This document shows, one piece after another, positions 37,108-46,640 of a stretch of DNA of 64,000 nt (positions within the stretch are counted from its first letter, which is position 1; the number at the start of each line of letters is the position of its first letter). The position numbers and the translations under genes were made by a program. Below the pieces are notes generated by a model. It had not been told where the DNA came from, searched no databases, and saw only the letters and a list, made by a program, of their open reading frames with translations. Source of the DNA: Chersky-840 sp963838775 (GTDB lineage: Bacteria > Actinomycetota > Acidimicrobiia > Acidimicrobiales > UBA8190); NCBI GenBank assembly GCA_963838775.1, contig CAWISP010000009.1, positions 153,794-217,793 on the forward strand, given 5' to 3'.

Positions 37108-37557
37108 GTGCGCACGTTTTCGCCTAAAGCTGACGACATCACCCGGTCCTGGCACGTCATCGACGCCGAGGGCATGGTGCTGGGACGACTGGCCACCGAG
37201 GTGGCCTCGCGCCTGCGCGGCAAGCACAAGCCGATCTTCGCCCCCCACATCGACACCGGTGACCACATCGTCGTCGTGAACGCCGCAAAGGTCGTGCTCA
37301 CCTCGGACAAGTCGGAGAAGAAGTTCGTCTACCACCACAGCGGGTATCCCGGTGGGCTCACCAAGAAGAAGTACGGAGACCTGCTGTCGGAGCGACCCGA
37401 AGAGGTCGTGCGCCGGGCGGTCCGGGGCATGCTGCCCCGCACCCGCCTCGGTCGCCAACAGCTGCTCAAGTTGAAGGTGTACGCCGGGCCCGAGCATCCG
37501 CACCAGGCCCAGCAGCCGGAGCCCCTCGACGTGCCCGGCGCCCGGGCACCGTCATGA
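37108..37557 (+). CDS. rplM: 50S ribosomal protein L13
   Basis: A 149-residue early-assembly protein. From GTG 37108 it reads V-R-T-F-S-P-K-A-D-D-I-T-R-S-W-H-V-I-D-A, then GMVLGRLATEVASRLRGKHK and the signature MLPRTRLGRQQLLKLKVYAG. GACGAGG lies upstream. Together with rpsI it forms a two-gene unit. Confidence 0.97.
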   Translation: MRTFSPKADDITRSWHVIDAEGMVLGRLATEVASRLRGKHKPIFAPHIDTGDHIVVVNAAKVVLTSDKSEKKFVYHHSGYPGGLTKKKYGDLLSERPEEVVRRAVRGMLPRTRLGRQQLLKLKVYAGPEHPHQAQQPEPLDVPGARAPS

Positions 37558-37609
37558 TCCGCAGGGTCGGCGCCGTGCCCCCGGAGTCCGAGAGACAGGA
37601 ATCAAGAAC

Positions 37610-38020
37610 GTGACGACAAAGGTCAAGCTCGGCACACCGCTGTGCCAGAACACCGGCAGGCGCAAGGGAGCGGTGGCCCGCGTCAGGATCCGACCGGGCC
37701 AGGGCAAGATCACCATCAACCGTCGGGCCTTCGACGACTACTTCAGCTCCGCCACGCATCGCATGGTCGTGACCGAGCCGCTGCGGGTCACCAACCTGGC
37801 CGAGGGCTATGACATCGACGCCACCATCGCCGGCGGTGGTGTGTCGGGACAGGCCGGTGCCATGCGCCTCGGGATCTCGCGTTCGCTCGTCGAGCTCAAT
37901 CCCGAACTGCGTGCCATCCTCAAGAAGGCCGGCCTCCTCACTCGCGACGCCCGCGAGAAGGAGAGCAAGAAGTACGGCCTCAAGAAGGCCCGCAAGGCAC
38001 CTCAGTACTCCAAGCGGTAG
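37610..38020 (+). CDS. rpsI: 30S ribosomal protein S9
   Basis: A 136-residue protein whose C-terminal tail reaches the P site. Conserved GRRKGAVARVRIRPGQGKIT, NRRAFDDYF, GGVSGQAGAMRLGISRSLVE and the end KKARKAPQYSKR. GTG start at 37610 after AGACAGGAA. glmM follows after six bases. Confidence 0.97.
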   Translation: MTTKVKLGTPLCQNTGRRKGAVARVRIRPGQGKITINRRAFDDYFSSATHRMVVTEPLRVTNLAEGYDIDATIAGGGVSGQAGAMRLGISRSLVELNPELRAILKKAGLLTRDAREKESKKYGLKKARKAPQYSKR

Positions 38021-38026
38021 CCGGTC

Positions 38027-39388
38027 GTGGGGCTGCGGTTCGGCACGGACGGTATCCGCGGAGTCGCCAACGCAGAGTTGGGTGCCGAGCTGGTCATGGC
38101 CCTGGGGCGCGCCGCGGCCCGGGCCCTGCCCGCCCGCTGTTTCCTGGTGGGACGCGACACCAGACGCTCGGGCCCCTTGCTCCAGGCGGCGCTGTCGGCG
38201 GGGATGGCGAGCGAAGGAGCCGACGTCGTCGACGTGGGCGTGCTGCCCACTCCCGGGGTGGCGTGGTTGTCGGCGCAGCGCGGGTACCCGGCCGCGGTCG
38301 TCTCGGCGTCGCACAACCCTTTTGCCGACAACGGCATCAAGCTCTTCGCCGCCGGCGGGGTCAAGCTGCCCGATCCCACCGAGGCTGCCATCGAGGACGA
38401 GCTCGTCCGGGTGCTCGCATCGGGGGGCCCACCGTCGCGCTCCCCTGTCGGCTACGGGGTCGGGGAGCTGTCGCAGGAGCCCGAGGCGCGCCACGGCTAC
38501 GTCGACCATCTCGTCGCCGTGCTCGAAGGGCGTGACCTCACCGGCTTGCGGGTCGTCGTCGACTGCGCCAACGGCGCCGCCTCCACGGTGGCACCCGAGG
38601 TCCTGATGCGACTGGGCGCGGATGTGCACGCCATCGCCCACGAACCCGACGGCGCCAACATCAACGACGGCTGCGGTTCGACACACCCCGAATCGCTGGC
38701 GGCCGAAGTCCTCTCCAGGGGCGCCCACCTCGGCCTCGCGCTCGACGGAGACGCCGACCGACTGCTGGCCGTGGACCATACGGGGGCGCTCACGACGGGG
38801 GACGAGCTCGTGTCGTTGTTCGCCACCGACCTGGCCGGCCGGGGCAAGCTGGCCGGGAACACCGTCGTCGTCACGGTCATGACCAACCTCGGCTTCCGCC
38901 TGGCCATGGCCGAGCGCGGCATCGCGGTGCGAGAGACACAGGTCGGCGACCGGTACGTGCTCGAGGCGCTCAACGCCGAGGGGCTGAGCCTGGGCGGCGA
39001 GCAGTCGGGCCACATCGTGTTCCCCGAACTGGCGACGACGGGCGACGGGGTGCTCACCGGTGTGCTGCTGCTCGACCTCGTCAAGCGGTCGGGCGCGCCA
39101 CTGGCGGAGTTGGCGCACCACTCCATGCAACGGCTTCCCCAGGTGCTGCTCAACGTGGCGGCGCCCCAACCCGACCAGACCGTCGCCGCCCCTGCGGTCC
39201 AGGCCGAGGTCGCGGCCGTGGAGATCGAGCTCGCCGGCCGCGGTCGCGTCCTGCTCCGGGCCAGCGGCACCGAGCCCCTCGTCCGGGTCATGGTGGAGGC
39301 CGAGGACGAGGAGGCGGCCCACGCCGCGGCACGGCGCCTGTGTGCGGTCGTGGAGAAGACGCTCGTGGCGTCTTCGTCCCCCGAGTAG
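38027..39388 (+). CDS. glmM: Phosphoglucosamine mutase
   Basis: Converts glucosamine-6-phosphate to glucosamine-1-phosphate for UDP-GlcNAc and peptidoglycan. 453 residues, GTG start. The phosphorylated Ser95 is in VSASHNPFADNG, the metal loop is ALDGDADR, and the substrate loop EQSGHI and the phosphate-binding RASGTEPLVRVMVE are present. It sits with glmS, the preceding step. Confidence 0.97.
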   Translation: MGLRFGTDGIRGVANAELGAELVMALGRAAARALPARCFLVGRDTRRSGPLLQAALSAGMASEGADVVDVGVLPTPGVAWLSAQRGYPAAVVSASHNPFADNGIKLFAAGGVKLPDPTEAAIEDELVRVLASGGPPSRSPVGYGVGELSQEPEARHGYVDHLVAVLEGRDLTGLRVVVDCANGAASTVAPEVLMRLGADVHAIAHEPDGANINDGCGSTHPESLAAEVLSRGAHLGLALDGDADRLLAVDHTGALTTGDELVSLFATDLAGRGKLAGNTVVVTVMTNLGFRLAMAERGIAVRETQVGDRYVLEALNAEGLSLGGEQSGHIVFPELATTGDGVLTGVLLLDLVKRSGAPLAELAHHSMQRLPQVLLNVAAPQPDQTVAAPAVQAEVAAVEIELAGRGRVLLRASGTEPLVRVMVEAEDEEAAHAAARRLCAVVEKTLVASSSPE

Positions 39389-39491
39389 GGGGACCTGGGC
39401 AGGAGACCTGGGCAACGGGAGCGGTCACGCCGGGCCACGCCGTGCCGCGCCGTACCCGCCCGAGCCCGGCGACCCCGTAGCCTGGGAACCC

Positions 39492-41348
39492 ATGTGCGGC
39501 ATCATCGGAGCCACCGGCGGTGGCGAGGTCCTGGGTGTCCTGCTCCAGGGCCTCGAACGCCTCGAATACCGCGGCTACGACTCGGCAGGCGTGGCCCTGC
39601 AGTCCGAGGGGGTCCTGTGGCGGGCCCGGGCGGCCACCGGGACGTGTTCACTCGGTGACCTCCGCAAGGTCGTCGAGGAAGGCCCGGGTGCGGTGGCGGC
39701 GGGGATCGGCCACACCCGGTGGGCGACGCACGGACATCCCACCGAGGCCAATGCCCATCCCATCCTCGACTGCACCGGGAACGTCGCCGTCGTGCACAAC
39801 GGCATCATCGAGAACTGGCGGGAGCTGGCCGAGCAGCTGCGCGTCGAGGGACACACCTTCGTGTCCGACACCGACACCGAGGTCATCGCCCACCTGGTCG
39901 AGCGCGAGCTCTCGGGCGGGGCGTCGCTCGCCGACGCCCTGCGGGCCACGTTGCGCGAGGTGCGGGGCGCGTTCGCCCTGGCGGTCATGTGTGCCGGCGA
40001 GCCCGGCACCATTGTGGCGGGGCGCCGGGTCTCACCGCTGATCATCGGCATGGGCGACGGCGAGTCGGGCGAGGGCCTGCTCGCCTCGGACATCCCGGCT
40101 CTGCTCGGTCGCACGCGACGGTTCTGGGTCCTCGATGACGATCAGGTCGTCGTGCTCCGTCCCGGTTCGATGCGCGTCACCACCCTGCAGGGCAAGGAGG
40201 TCGAACCCAAAGAGCTCCACGTCGAATGGGATCTCGAAGCCGCCGAGAAGGGCGGCTACCCCGACTTCATGGGCAAAGAGATCCACGAGCAGCCCCGCGC
40301 CATCGCCGACACCCTCCTCGGGCGGCTCCTGCCCGACGGCACGGTGGAGCTCGACGAGTTCCGCATCACCGACGACGAGCTGCGCCAGGTCGACAAGGTG
40401 TTCGTGGTGGCGTGCGGTTCGAGTTACCACGCCGGCATGGTGGCGAAGTACGCCATCGAACGCTTGGCCCGACTGCCCACCGAGATCGACATCGCGTCGG
40501 AGTTCCGGTACCGCGATCCGGTCCTCGACGAACGCACCCTGGTCGTGGGGGTCAGCCAGTCGGGGGAGACCATCGACACCCTCCAGGCCATGCGCGAGGC
40601 CCGGCAGTGGGACGCCAAGATCATGGTCATCTCCAACGTGGTGGACTCGTCCATGGCGCGTGAGGCCGATGGCGTCCTCTACACACGCGCCGGCCCCGAG
40701 GTGGGCGTAGCGGCCACCAAGACGCACCTGACCCAGGTGGTGGCGCTCGAGCTGCTGGCGCTGTACCTGGCCCAGCTGCGCGGACTCGTCGAGCCCGCCG
40801 ACGCGCGCGTCTTGTTCGCCGACCTGGCCAAGCTGCCCGAGCTCGTCCAGCGGTCGCTGTCGGACGAGCGCGACGCCGAGGTGGCCGCGGTCGCGGGCAA
40901 GTTCATCGACACCCGTGACTTCTTCTTCCTGGGGCGCCACGTCGGGTTCCCCGTCGCGCTCGAAGGTGCGTTGAAGCTCAAGGAGATCTCCTACGTGCGG
41001 GCCGAGGGCTACCCGGCGGGCGAGCTCAAACACGGCCCCATCGCCCTGATCGAGCCCGGCACCGTCGTCGTCGGCGTGGCCACCCGCACGCACCTGTGGG
41101 ACAAGATGATGGGCAACATCGCCGAGGTGCGCGCTCGCGGTGCCACGGTCGTGCTGGTCGCCAACGAGGGTGACGAGGACACCGCCGCGCAGGCCGACGA
41201 GGTCCTGTGGGTCCCCGAGACCCATCCGCTCTTCGCGCCCGTGCTCGACGTCGTGCCCCTCCAGCTCTTCGCGTACCACATCGCCCGGTTGCGCGGTCAT
41301 AACGTCGACCGGCCCCGCAACCTGGCCAAGACCGTCACGGTGGAGTGA
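39492..41348 (+). CDS. glmS: Glutamine-fructose-6-phosphate aminotransferase (isomerizing)
   Basis: Makes glucosamine-6-phosphate from fructose-6-phosphate and glutamine. The 618-residue protein begins MCGIIGATGG, so Cys2 becomes the N-terminal nucleophile after Met removal. Glutaminase motifs GIGHTRWATHGHPTEANAHP and the two SIS domains (CGSSYHAGMVAKY, VGVSQSGETIDTLQAM, and the C-terminal RNLAKTVTVE) are complete. Confidence 0.97.
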   Translation: MCGIIGATGGGEVLGVLLQGLERLEYRGYDSAGVALQSEGVLWRARAATGTCSLGDLRKVVEEGPGAVAAGIGHTRWATHGHPTEANAHPILDCTGNVAVVHNGIIENWRELAEQLRVEGHTFVSDTDTEVIAHLVERELSGGASLADALRATLREVRGAFALAVMCAGEPGTIVAGRRVSPLIIGMGDGESGEGLLASDIPALLGRTRRFWVLDDDQVVVLRPGSMRVTTLQGKEVEPKELHVEWDLEAAEKGGYPDFMGKEIHEQPRAIADTLLGRLLPDGTVELDEFRITDDELRQVDKVFVVACGSSYHAGMVAKYAIERLARLPTEIDIASEFRYRDPVLDERTLVVGVSQSGETIDTLQAMREARQWDAKIMVISNVVDSSMAREADGVLYTRAGPEVGVAATKTHLTQVVALELLALYLAQLRGLVEPADARVLFADLAKLPELVQRSLSDERDAEVAAVAGKFIDTRDFFFLGRHVGFPVALEGALKLKEISYVRAEGYPAGELKHGPIALIEPGTVVVGVATRTHLWDKMMGNIAEVRARGATVVLVANEGDEDTAAQADEVLWVPETHPLFAPVLDVVPLQLFAYHIARLRGHNVDRPRNLAKTVTVE

Positions 41349-41779
41349 TCCCACCTCGCGGCGACCTCGGCGTGGGGAGTGTCGCCGGCATCGGCGTCGA
41401 CGTCGTCGACGTCGTGCGTTTCCGTCGGGTCGTGGCGCGTCGTCCCGGTATCGTGCACCGCCTCTTCACCGACACCGAGCGCGCCTATGCCGAGCGGAGC
41501 CGCGATCCCGGGCCCCGCCTGGCCGTGCGCTTCGCCGCCAAGGAGGCGGTGCTCAAGGCACTCGGCGTGGGTGTCGGGGCGGCCGGCTTCCGGGACGTGG
41601 AGGTGACCCGTAGCGACGACGGGGCACCCGGCCTGGTGCTGTCGGGTCGGGCCGAGGCGTTGAGCGTCGGTCGGGGGGTACGGCGCTGGCACGTGTCGCT
41701 GACCCACACCGATACCGTCGCCGTCGCCACCGTGGTCGCCGAGGGCCCCGTGCCACTGCATGACAGGCCCGTGCCATGA
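41345..41779 (+). CDS. acpS: Holo-[acyl-carrier-protein] synthase
   Basis: Transfers 4'-phosphopantetheine from CoA to acyl carrier protein. 144 residues; motifs GIGVDVVDVVRF (Asp metal ligand), FAAKEAVLKALGVG (Glu and Lys) and VSLTHTDTVAVATVVAE. GTG 41345 overlaps the glmS stop (GTGA); the conserved part starts about 15 residues later, so a downstream start is possible. In actinobacteria acpS often precedes nnr, as here. Confidence 0.93.
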   Translation: MIPPRGDLGVGSVAGIGVDVVDVVRFRRVVARRPGIVHRLFTDTERAYAERSRDPGPRLAVRFAAKEAVLKALGVGVGAAGFRDVEVTRSDDGAPGLVLSGRAEALSVGRGVRRWHVSLTHTDTVAVATVVAEGPVPLHDRPVP

Positions 41780-41789
41780 GACCCGAGCC

Positions 41790-43172
41790 ATGAGGCCCGT
41801 GCTGCGTGTCGACGAGATGCGCGCCGTCGACGCCAAGGCGCTCAAGGAGGTCTCCGAGCAAACGCTGGTCGAGCGGGCCGGGACGGCCGTGGCGACATGG
41901 GCGGTGCGCATGCTCGGGGGCACCTACGGCCGCCACATCGTGGTGGTGGCCGGAAAGGGCAACAACGGCGCGGACGGAAAGGTGGCGGCGGCCCGGCTCC
42001 GTCGGCGCGGCGCCCGCGTCCGGGTCGTCGACGCCCATGACGCCCCCGAGCGCATCGGACCGACCGGGACCGTCGACCTCGTGATCGACGCCGCCTACGG
42101 CACGGGTTTCCGGGGAACCTACCGGGCTCCCGCCGTGCCTGCCGGTGTGCCCGTGCTCGCCGTCGACATTCCTTCGGGTGTGGACGGTGATACCGGCGAA
42201 GCGTGCGGCGAGCCCCTGCGCGCCGATGTGACGGTCACGTTCGCGGCGCTCAAGACCGGCCTCGTCCAAGGTGACGGCACTCTGCTGTCCGGTCACGTGG
42301 TGGTGGCGGACATCGGCCTCGACGTGAGCGGGGCGGCCATGTGGGTCGTCGAGGACGCTGACGTGGACCGACTGCTCACGCCGCGTCCCCGTGATGCGCA
42401 CAAGTGGCGCTCCGCGGTGGCCGTCGTGGCGGGATCGCCGGGCATGACGGGCGCGGCGGGACTGTGCACCCGCGCCGCCTATCGCGCCGGCGCCGGCATG
42501 GTCCGACTCGGCATCCCGGGGGGAGATCCCTCGGACCTCCCCGTGAGCGAGGCCGTCGGCGCGTCGCTCCCGCTACGCGGATGGTCCTCGGACGCGCTTC
42601 GCATGTCCGAGCGGTGCCGGGCCCTGGTCGTCGGGCCCGGGCTCGGTCGAGCCGACACGACGGTTGCCGATGTGCGCGACGTCGTCGCCCGGGCCACCAT
42701 CCCCACGGTGGTGGACGCCGACGGCCTGTACGCACTGGGCACAGGCGACGAGATCGGCGCCGTGGTGCGCGCCCGCCCCGGCTCGGCGACGGTCCTCACC
42801 CCCCACGAGGGGGAGTTCGCCCGCCTGGCCGGTGCACCACCGGGAGCCGACCGGATCGCCACCGCCGGAAGCCTGGCGCGGCGCTGTGGTGCGATCGTCT
42901 TGCTGAAAGGGCCGACGACGGTGGTGGTCGAGCCCGGCGGCCAGGTGTTGTTGGCCACCGCCGGTTCACCCCGGCTGGCCACGGCCGGGACCGGCGACGT
43001 GCTGTCGGGGGCGATCGGGGCGTTCGTCGCCCGGGGTGTGGAGCCGCACCTCGCCGCGGCGCTGGCCGCCCACGTCCACGGCCGGGCTGCCGACCTCGGC
43101 CCTGCCGAGGGACTCGTGGCGGGCGACCTCGCCGAGCTGCTGGGCCGATGGCTGTCAGAGGTCCGTCGATGA
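41790..43172 (+). CDS. nnr: Bifunctional NAD(P)H-hydrate epimerase / ADP-dependent dehydratase
   Basis: Repairs hydrated NAD(P)H. The N-terminal epimerase domain (residues 1-200) has VVAGKGNNGADGKVAAARL and DIPSGVDGDTG; the C-terminal ribokinase-like dehydratase has GPGLGRADTT, LTPHEGEFARL, LLKGPTTVV and ATAGTGDVLSGAIGAFVARG. About 460 residues from ATG 41790, the usual size of the fused enzyme. alr starts within its stop codon. Confidence 0.95.
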   Translation: MRPVLRVDEMRAVDAKALKEVSEQTLVERAGTAVATWAVRMLGGTYGRHIVVVAGKGNNGADGKVAAARLRRRGARVRVVDAHDAPERIGPTGTVDLVIDAAYGTGFRGTYRAPAVPAGVPVLAVDIPSGVDGDTGEACGEPLRADVTVTFAALKTGLVQGDGTLLSGHVVVADIGLDVSGAAMWVVEDADVDRLLTPRPRDAHKWRSAVAVVAGSPGMTGAAGLCTRAAYRAGAGMVRLGIPGGDPSDLPVSEAVGASLPLRGWSSDALRMSERCRALVVGPGLGRADTTVADVRDVVARATIPTVVDADGLYALGTGDEIGAVVRARPGSATVLTPHEGEFARLAGAPPGADRIATAGSLARRCGAIVLLKGPTTVVVEPGGQVLLATAGSPRLATAGTGDVLSGAIGAFVARGVEPHLAAALAAHVHGRAADLGPAEGLVAGDLAELLGRWLSEVRR

Positions 43173-44389
43173 GCCGTGCCGAGGTCCGAGACACCGCCGG
43201 GATGAGGACGACGCCGGTGGGGTCGCGCCCAGTGTGGGCCGAGATCGACCTCGCCGCGGTGCGCCACAATGCCTCCCTGCTGCACCGGGTCGCGGCGCCA
43301 GCCGCCCTGTGCGCCGTGGTCAAAGCCGACGGGTACGGACATGGGGCGCTCCCCGTCGCCCGGGCCGCGCTCGAAGGGGGCGCGACCTGGTTGGCGGTGG
43401 CGACTCCCGAAGAAGGCGTGGCCCTGCTCGAAGCCGGCATCGACGCGCCCGTGCTGGTGCTGTCGGAACCCCCCGCCGAGGCGATGGCGGACGTCGTCGG
43501 GCGCGGCCTCACGCTGACGCTCTATTCGCGCCGCGGGGTCCGGGCTGCGGGAGAGGCCGCAGCGCGCGCCGGCGTCGTCACCGATGTCCATGTGAAGGTC
43601 GACACCGGAATGCACCGCGTGGGCGCGGCGCCCGACGAGCTGCTCGAGATCGTGACGGAGGTGGCGGCGGAGCCGTTCCTTCGTTTCGCCGCTCTGTGGA
43701 CGCACTTCCCGGTGGCCGACGGGGTCGCGAGCGAGGACCGGTCCTTCACCGAGGCGCAGATCCGACTCCTCGAAACATCACGGGACCTCCTGGCACGGGC
43801 CGGGTATCCGCCACCGATGCTCCACGCCGCCAATTCGGCCGGCGCGGTGGCGTACGCCGCATCACGACTCGACATGGTCCGGTGCGGCATCGCGTTGTAC
43901 GGGGTATCCCCGTTCCCGGTCCTCGACGCCGTCTTGGCGGAGGTGATGGTCGACACCGGGGCCGCTGGGCTGCGCCCGGTGTTGTCCTGGCGTGCCAAGG
44001 TGACGCTCGTACGCCGGCTCGATGCCGACGAACGACCCTCCTACGGCCGCCTCTACGGCCTCGTAGCCCCCACGACGGTGGCCACCGTTCCGCTCGGCTA
44101 CGCCGACGGCGTGCCCCGGCGCTATTTCACCGAAGGCGGTGCCGTTCTCATCGGGGGGCGGCGTCGACAACTGGCCGGGATGGTCACGATGGACCAGATC
44201 GTGGTGGACTGCGGCCCCGAGGAAGACGTGGCGGTGGGAGACGACGTGGTGCTCATCGGAGAGCAAGGGGGTGGGTCGATCACGGCCGCGGACTGGGCCG
44301 CGGTGCTCGGCACCATCGCCCACGAGGTGTTCTGCGGCATAGGGCCCCGGGTGCCGCGTGTGGTCGTCGACGGGGAGGAACACCGGTGA
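43169..44389 (+). CDS. alr: Alanine racemase
   Basis: Supplies D-alanine for peptidoglycan. The PLP lysine is in CAVVKADGYGHGA (Lys52 from ATG 43169, Lys41 from the in-frame ATG 43202). Further fold-III features: HVKVDTGMHRVGA, HAANSAGAVA, MVRCGIALYGVSP and the C-terminal barrel with YADGVPRRYF. 406 residues. Overlaps the nnr stop (ATGA); nnr-alr is a conserved pair. Confidence 0.96.
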   Translation: MSRAEVRDTAGMRTTPVGSRPVWAEIDLAAVRHNASLLHRVAAPAALCAVVKADGYGHGALPVARAALEGGATWLAVATPEEGVALLEAGIDAPVLVLSEPPAEAMADVVGRGLTLTLYSRRGVRAAGEAAARAGVVTDVHVKVDTGMHRVGAAPDELLEIVTEVAAEPFLRFAALWTHFPVADGVASEDRSFTEAQIRLLETSRDLLARAGYPPPMLHAANSAGAVAYAASRLDMVRCGIALYGVSPFPVLDAVLAEVMVDTGAAGLRPVLSWRAKVTLVRRLDADERPSYGRLYGLVAPTTVATVPLGYADGVPRRYFTEGGAVLIGGRRRQLAGMVTMDQIVVDCGPEEDVAVGDDVVLIGEQGGGSITAADWAAVLGTIAHEVFCGIGPRVPRVVVDGEEHR

Positions 44390-45477
44390 GTGACAAGCGA
44401 CCGCTCTACCGGAGCCGGGTCGTCCAGGGCGTGGCCGCCGGCACGGGCGCGGCGCTGGCCGCGGGGTGGGCGGCGCAGCACCGGTTCGTGGCCCGGACCA
44501 GATCGACTCCCGACGACATCGCTGCGGAGGGTCTCACCGTTCCCGACGACTGCACGCACCATGTCGTCGATGCCGACGACGGCGCCCGGCTCCACGTCAT
44601 CGAGCGCGGCGAGGGCCCACCGGTGGTGTTGCTCCACGGGTTCATGTTGAGCAGCGCCCTGTGGGCGCACCAACTGCGCGACCTCGCCGTGCACCACCGT
44701 GTCATCGCACCGGATCTACGGGGCCACGGCTCGTCGGTGCCCGGAGACGCGGGGTTCACCATGGTCGACACCCCCGGCGTGGTGGACGAGCTGCGCGCCG
44801 AGGTCCGCATGGCGCAATCCCAACAGGGCTCTCCGGCCGTGCGCCGCATGGCCATGGACGTGCACAGCGTGCTCGAGGCACTCGAGGTCGAACGCGCCAT
44901 CGTGGTGGGACACTCCATGGGTGGGATGGTGGCCCTGCAGTTCGCCCACGACAACCCTGCCGACGTCCTGCACCGGCAGGTGGCGGGCATGGCGCTGGTG
45001 TCGACGACGGGGGGCCCCTTCGCGCGGGTGCCCGGCTTCGGGGGCATGGCCCGCCTGGCCGGCCCGGTCTCGGCCCGCGCCATGGGACTGGCGGACCGGT
45101 GGGGGGTGCGGACCGTCGCGTCGCAGGACGTGCGGTGGTGGCTCACCCGTGTCGGGTTCGGGGCTGAGGCACCCCCGGCCCAGGTCCGTTTCGTCGAGGG
45201 GCTCCACCTGGCGACGTCGCCGAGCACCGTCGCTGAACTGCTGCCCGCCCTGGCGCTGTTCGACCTGTCGGCATGGCTCGGGACCCTCGATCTCCCCGTG
45301 CTCGTCGTCGTCGGTTCCAACGATCGCCTCACGCCTCCCCGCCATGCGCTTCGCACCGCGGCGGCACTGCCCCATTCGGAGCTGGTCGAGCTTCCCCGGT
45401 GCGGGCACATGCCCATGATCGAGCGTCGCCGCGAGTTCACCCGACTGGTCGAGGAGTTCGCTGTCAAGATCGGGTGA
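44386..45477 (+). CDS. Alpha/beta-fold hydrolase
   Basis: A 363-residue protein. An N-terminal hydrophobic stretch (VVQGVAAGTGAALAAGWAA, residues 12-30) may be a membrane anchor. The hydrolase core has the oxyanion HGF (LLHGFMLSS), nucleophile Ser177 in GHSMGG, an acid in VVVGSNDRLTPPRHA and His in CGHMPMIERR. GTG overlaps the alr stop. The substrate is unknown; neighbours in cell-wall synthesis and tRNA modification do not fix it. A hydrolase at this place next to alr and tsaE is common in actinobacteria. Confidence 0.88.
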   Translation: MSDKRPLYRSRVVQGVAAGTGAALAAGWAAQHRFVARTRSTPDDIAAEGLTVPDDCTHHVVDADDGARLHVIERGEGPPVVLLHGFMLSSALWAHQLRDLAVHHRVIAPDLRGHGSSVPGDAGFTMVDTPGVVDELRAEVRMAQSQQGSPAVRRMAMDVHSVLEALEVERAIVVGHSMGGMVALQFAHDNPADVLHRQVAGMALVSTTGGPFARVPGFGGMARLAGPVSARAMGLADRWGVRTVASQDVRWWLTRVGFGAEAPPAQVRFVEGLHLATSPSTVAELLPALALFDLSAWLGTLDLPVLVVVGSNDRLTPPRHALRTAAALPHSELVELPRCGHMPMIERRREFTRLVEEFAVKIG

Positions 45478-45513
45478 CGGCGCCGGGCGGCCCCGTCCGC
45501 CCCCGGCGATACC

Positions 45514-46086
45514 ATGCGGCCGGTGGGCACCTTGGCCGAGCTCGAGACCGAGGCCCTGGGCTGCACGCGCTGCGCGCTGGCGGCGGGCCGGACCCAGGTG
45601 GTGTTCGGCGTCGGCGACCCCGACGCCTCGCTCATGTTCGTCGGGGAAGGGCCCGGGCGCGACGAGGATCTGGCCGGGGAGCCCTTCGTGGGCCGGTCGG
45701 GCAAGCTGCTCGACAAGCTCCTGCGCCAGGAGATCGGTCTCGAACGGAGCCAGTGCTACATCGCCAACGTGGTGAAATGTCGCCCCCCGGGGAACCGCGA
45801 CCCGCTCCCCGACGAGATCGCCTCGTGCCGTCCCTACCTCGAGGCCCAGATCGAGCTGATCTCCCCCCGAGTCGTGGTCACGCTGGGCAACTTCGCCACC
45901 CGACTGCTTCTCGACACCAACGAAGGCATCCGCCGCCTGCGCGGGCGCGCCTATCCCTTCCGAGGCGGACAGCTCGTCCCGACGTACCACCCCGCCGCCG
46001 GGTTGCGCGGCGGTGCCGAGGTGGTGGCGGAGATGCGCGCCGATTTCGTCCGGGCCAAGCTGCTCCTGCCCGCCGATCGACCGTGA
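45514..46086 (+). CDS. Uracil-DNA glycosylase, family 4 (Fe-S)
   Basis: Removes uracil from DNA. 190 residues with the 4Fe-4S Cys set: Cys17, Cys20, Cys89 and Cys105 (CTRC and C-x15-C). The family 4 motif is GEGPGRDEDLAGEPFVGRSG (45-64) and the second motif is YHPAAGL. ATG at 45514. tsaE begins within its stop codon. Confidence 0.93.
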   Translation: MRPVGTLAELETEALGCTRCALAAGRTQVVFGVGDPDASLMFVGEGPGRDEDLAGEPFVGRSGKLLDKLLRQEIGLERSQCYIANVVKCRPPGNRDPLPDEIASCRPYLEAQIELISPRVVVTLGNFATRLLLDTNEGIRRLRGRAYPFRGGQLVPTYHPAAGLRGGAEVVAEMRADFVRAKLLLPADRP

Positions 46087-46640
46087 GCCGGGCCGCCGGG
46101 GCCCCCGCTCCGGTGCGGTTGCGGACCGGATCGGCCGACGACACCCGTGCGCTCGGTGCGGCTCTGGCCAAAGGCCTACGCCCCGGGGACGTGGTGATCC
46201 TGGCCGGCGACCTCGGCGCCGGCAAGACCACGCTGGCCCAGGGGATCGGGGCGGGCCTCGGGGTCGCCGATCACGTGACGAGCCCGACGTTCACGCTCGT
46301 CCGGTCCTATCCGTGCCCCACGCCCGACGAGCCGGTCCCCGGGCTCGGTCGTCCCGGCACCGCGGGGGTGCGGACCTTCTTGCACGCCGATCTCTACCGC
46401 CTGGAAAACCTGGCCGAGGTCGCTGACCTCGCCATCGCGGAGATGGTGGAGGACGATGCCGTTGCCGTCGTGGAATGGGGTGATGTGGCCGACCCCGTGC
46501 TCGGGGTCGACGCCATCTCGGTGCGCCTCGCCGAAGGGGCGGGCGAGGACGAGCGGTCCGTGATTATCAGCGTCCCCCGATCGTCGGGTCCCCGGCGCGA
46601 CGAGCTCGGGCGCCTCCTTTCGGGGTGGGCGACGCCGTGA
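46083..46640 (+). CDS. tsaE: tRNA threonylcarbamoyladenosine biosynthesis ATPase TsaE
   Basis: ATPase partner of the TsaBD complex that makes t6A37. P-loop GDLGAGKTT at 42-50, SPTFTLVRSYP, and HADLYRLENLAEVADLAIAE, VVEWGDVADPVLG. 185 residues from GTG 46083 (GTGA overlap with the glycosylase). tsaB and tsaD follow. Confidence 0.95.
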   Translation: MSRAAGAPAPVRLRTGSADDTRALGAALAKGLRPGDVVILAGDLGAGKTTLAQGIGAGLGVADHVTSPTFTLVRSYPCPTPDEPVPGLGRPGTAGVRTFLHADLYRLENLAEVADLAIAEMVEDDAVAVVEWGDVADPVLGVDAISVRLAEGAGEDERSVIISVPRSSGPRRDELGRLLSGWATP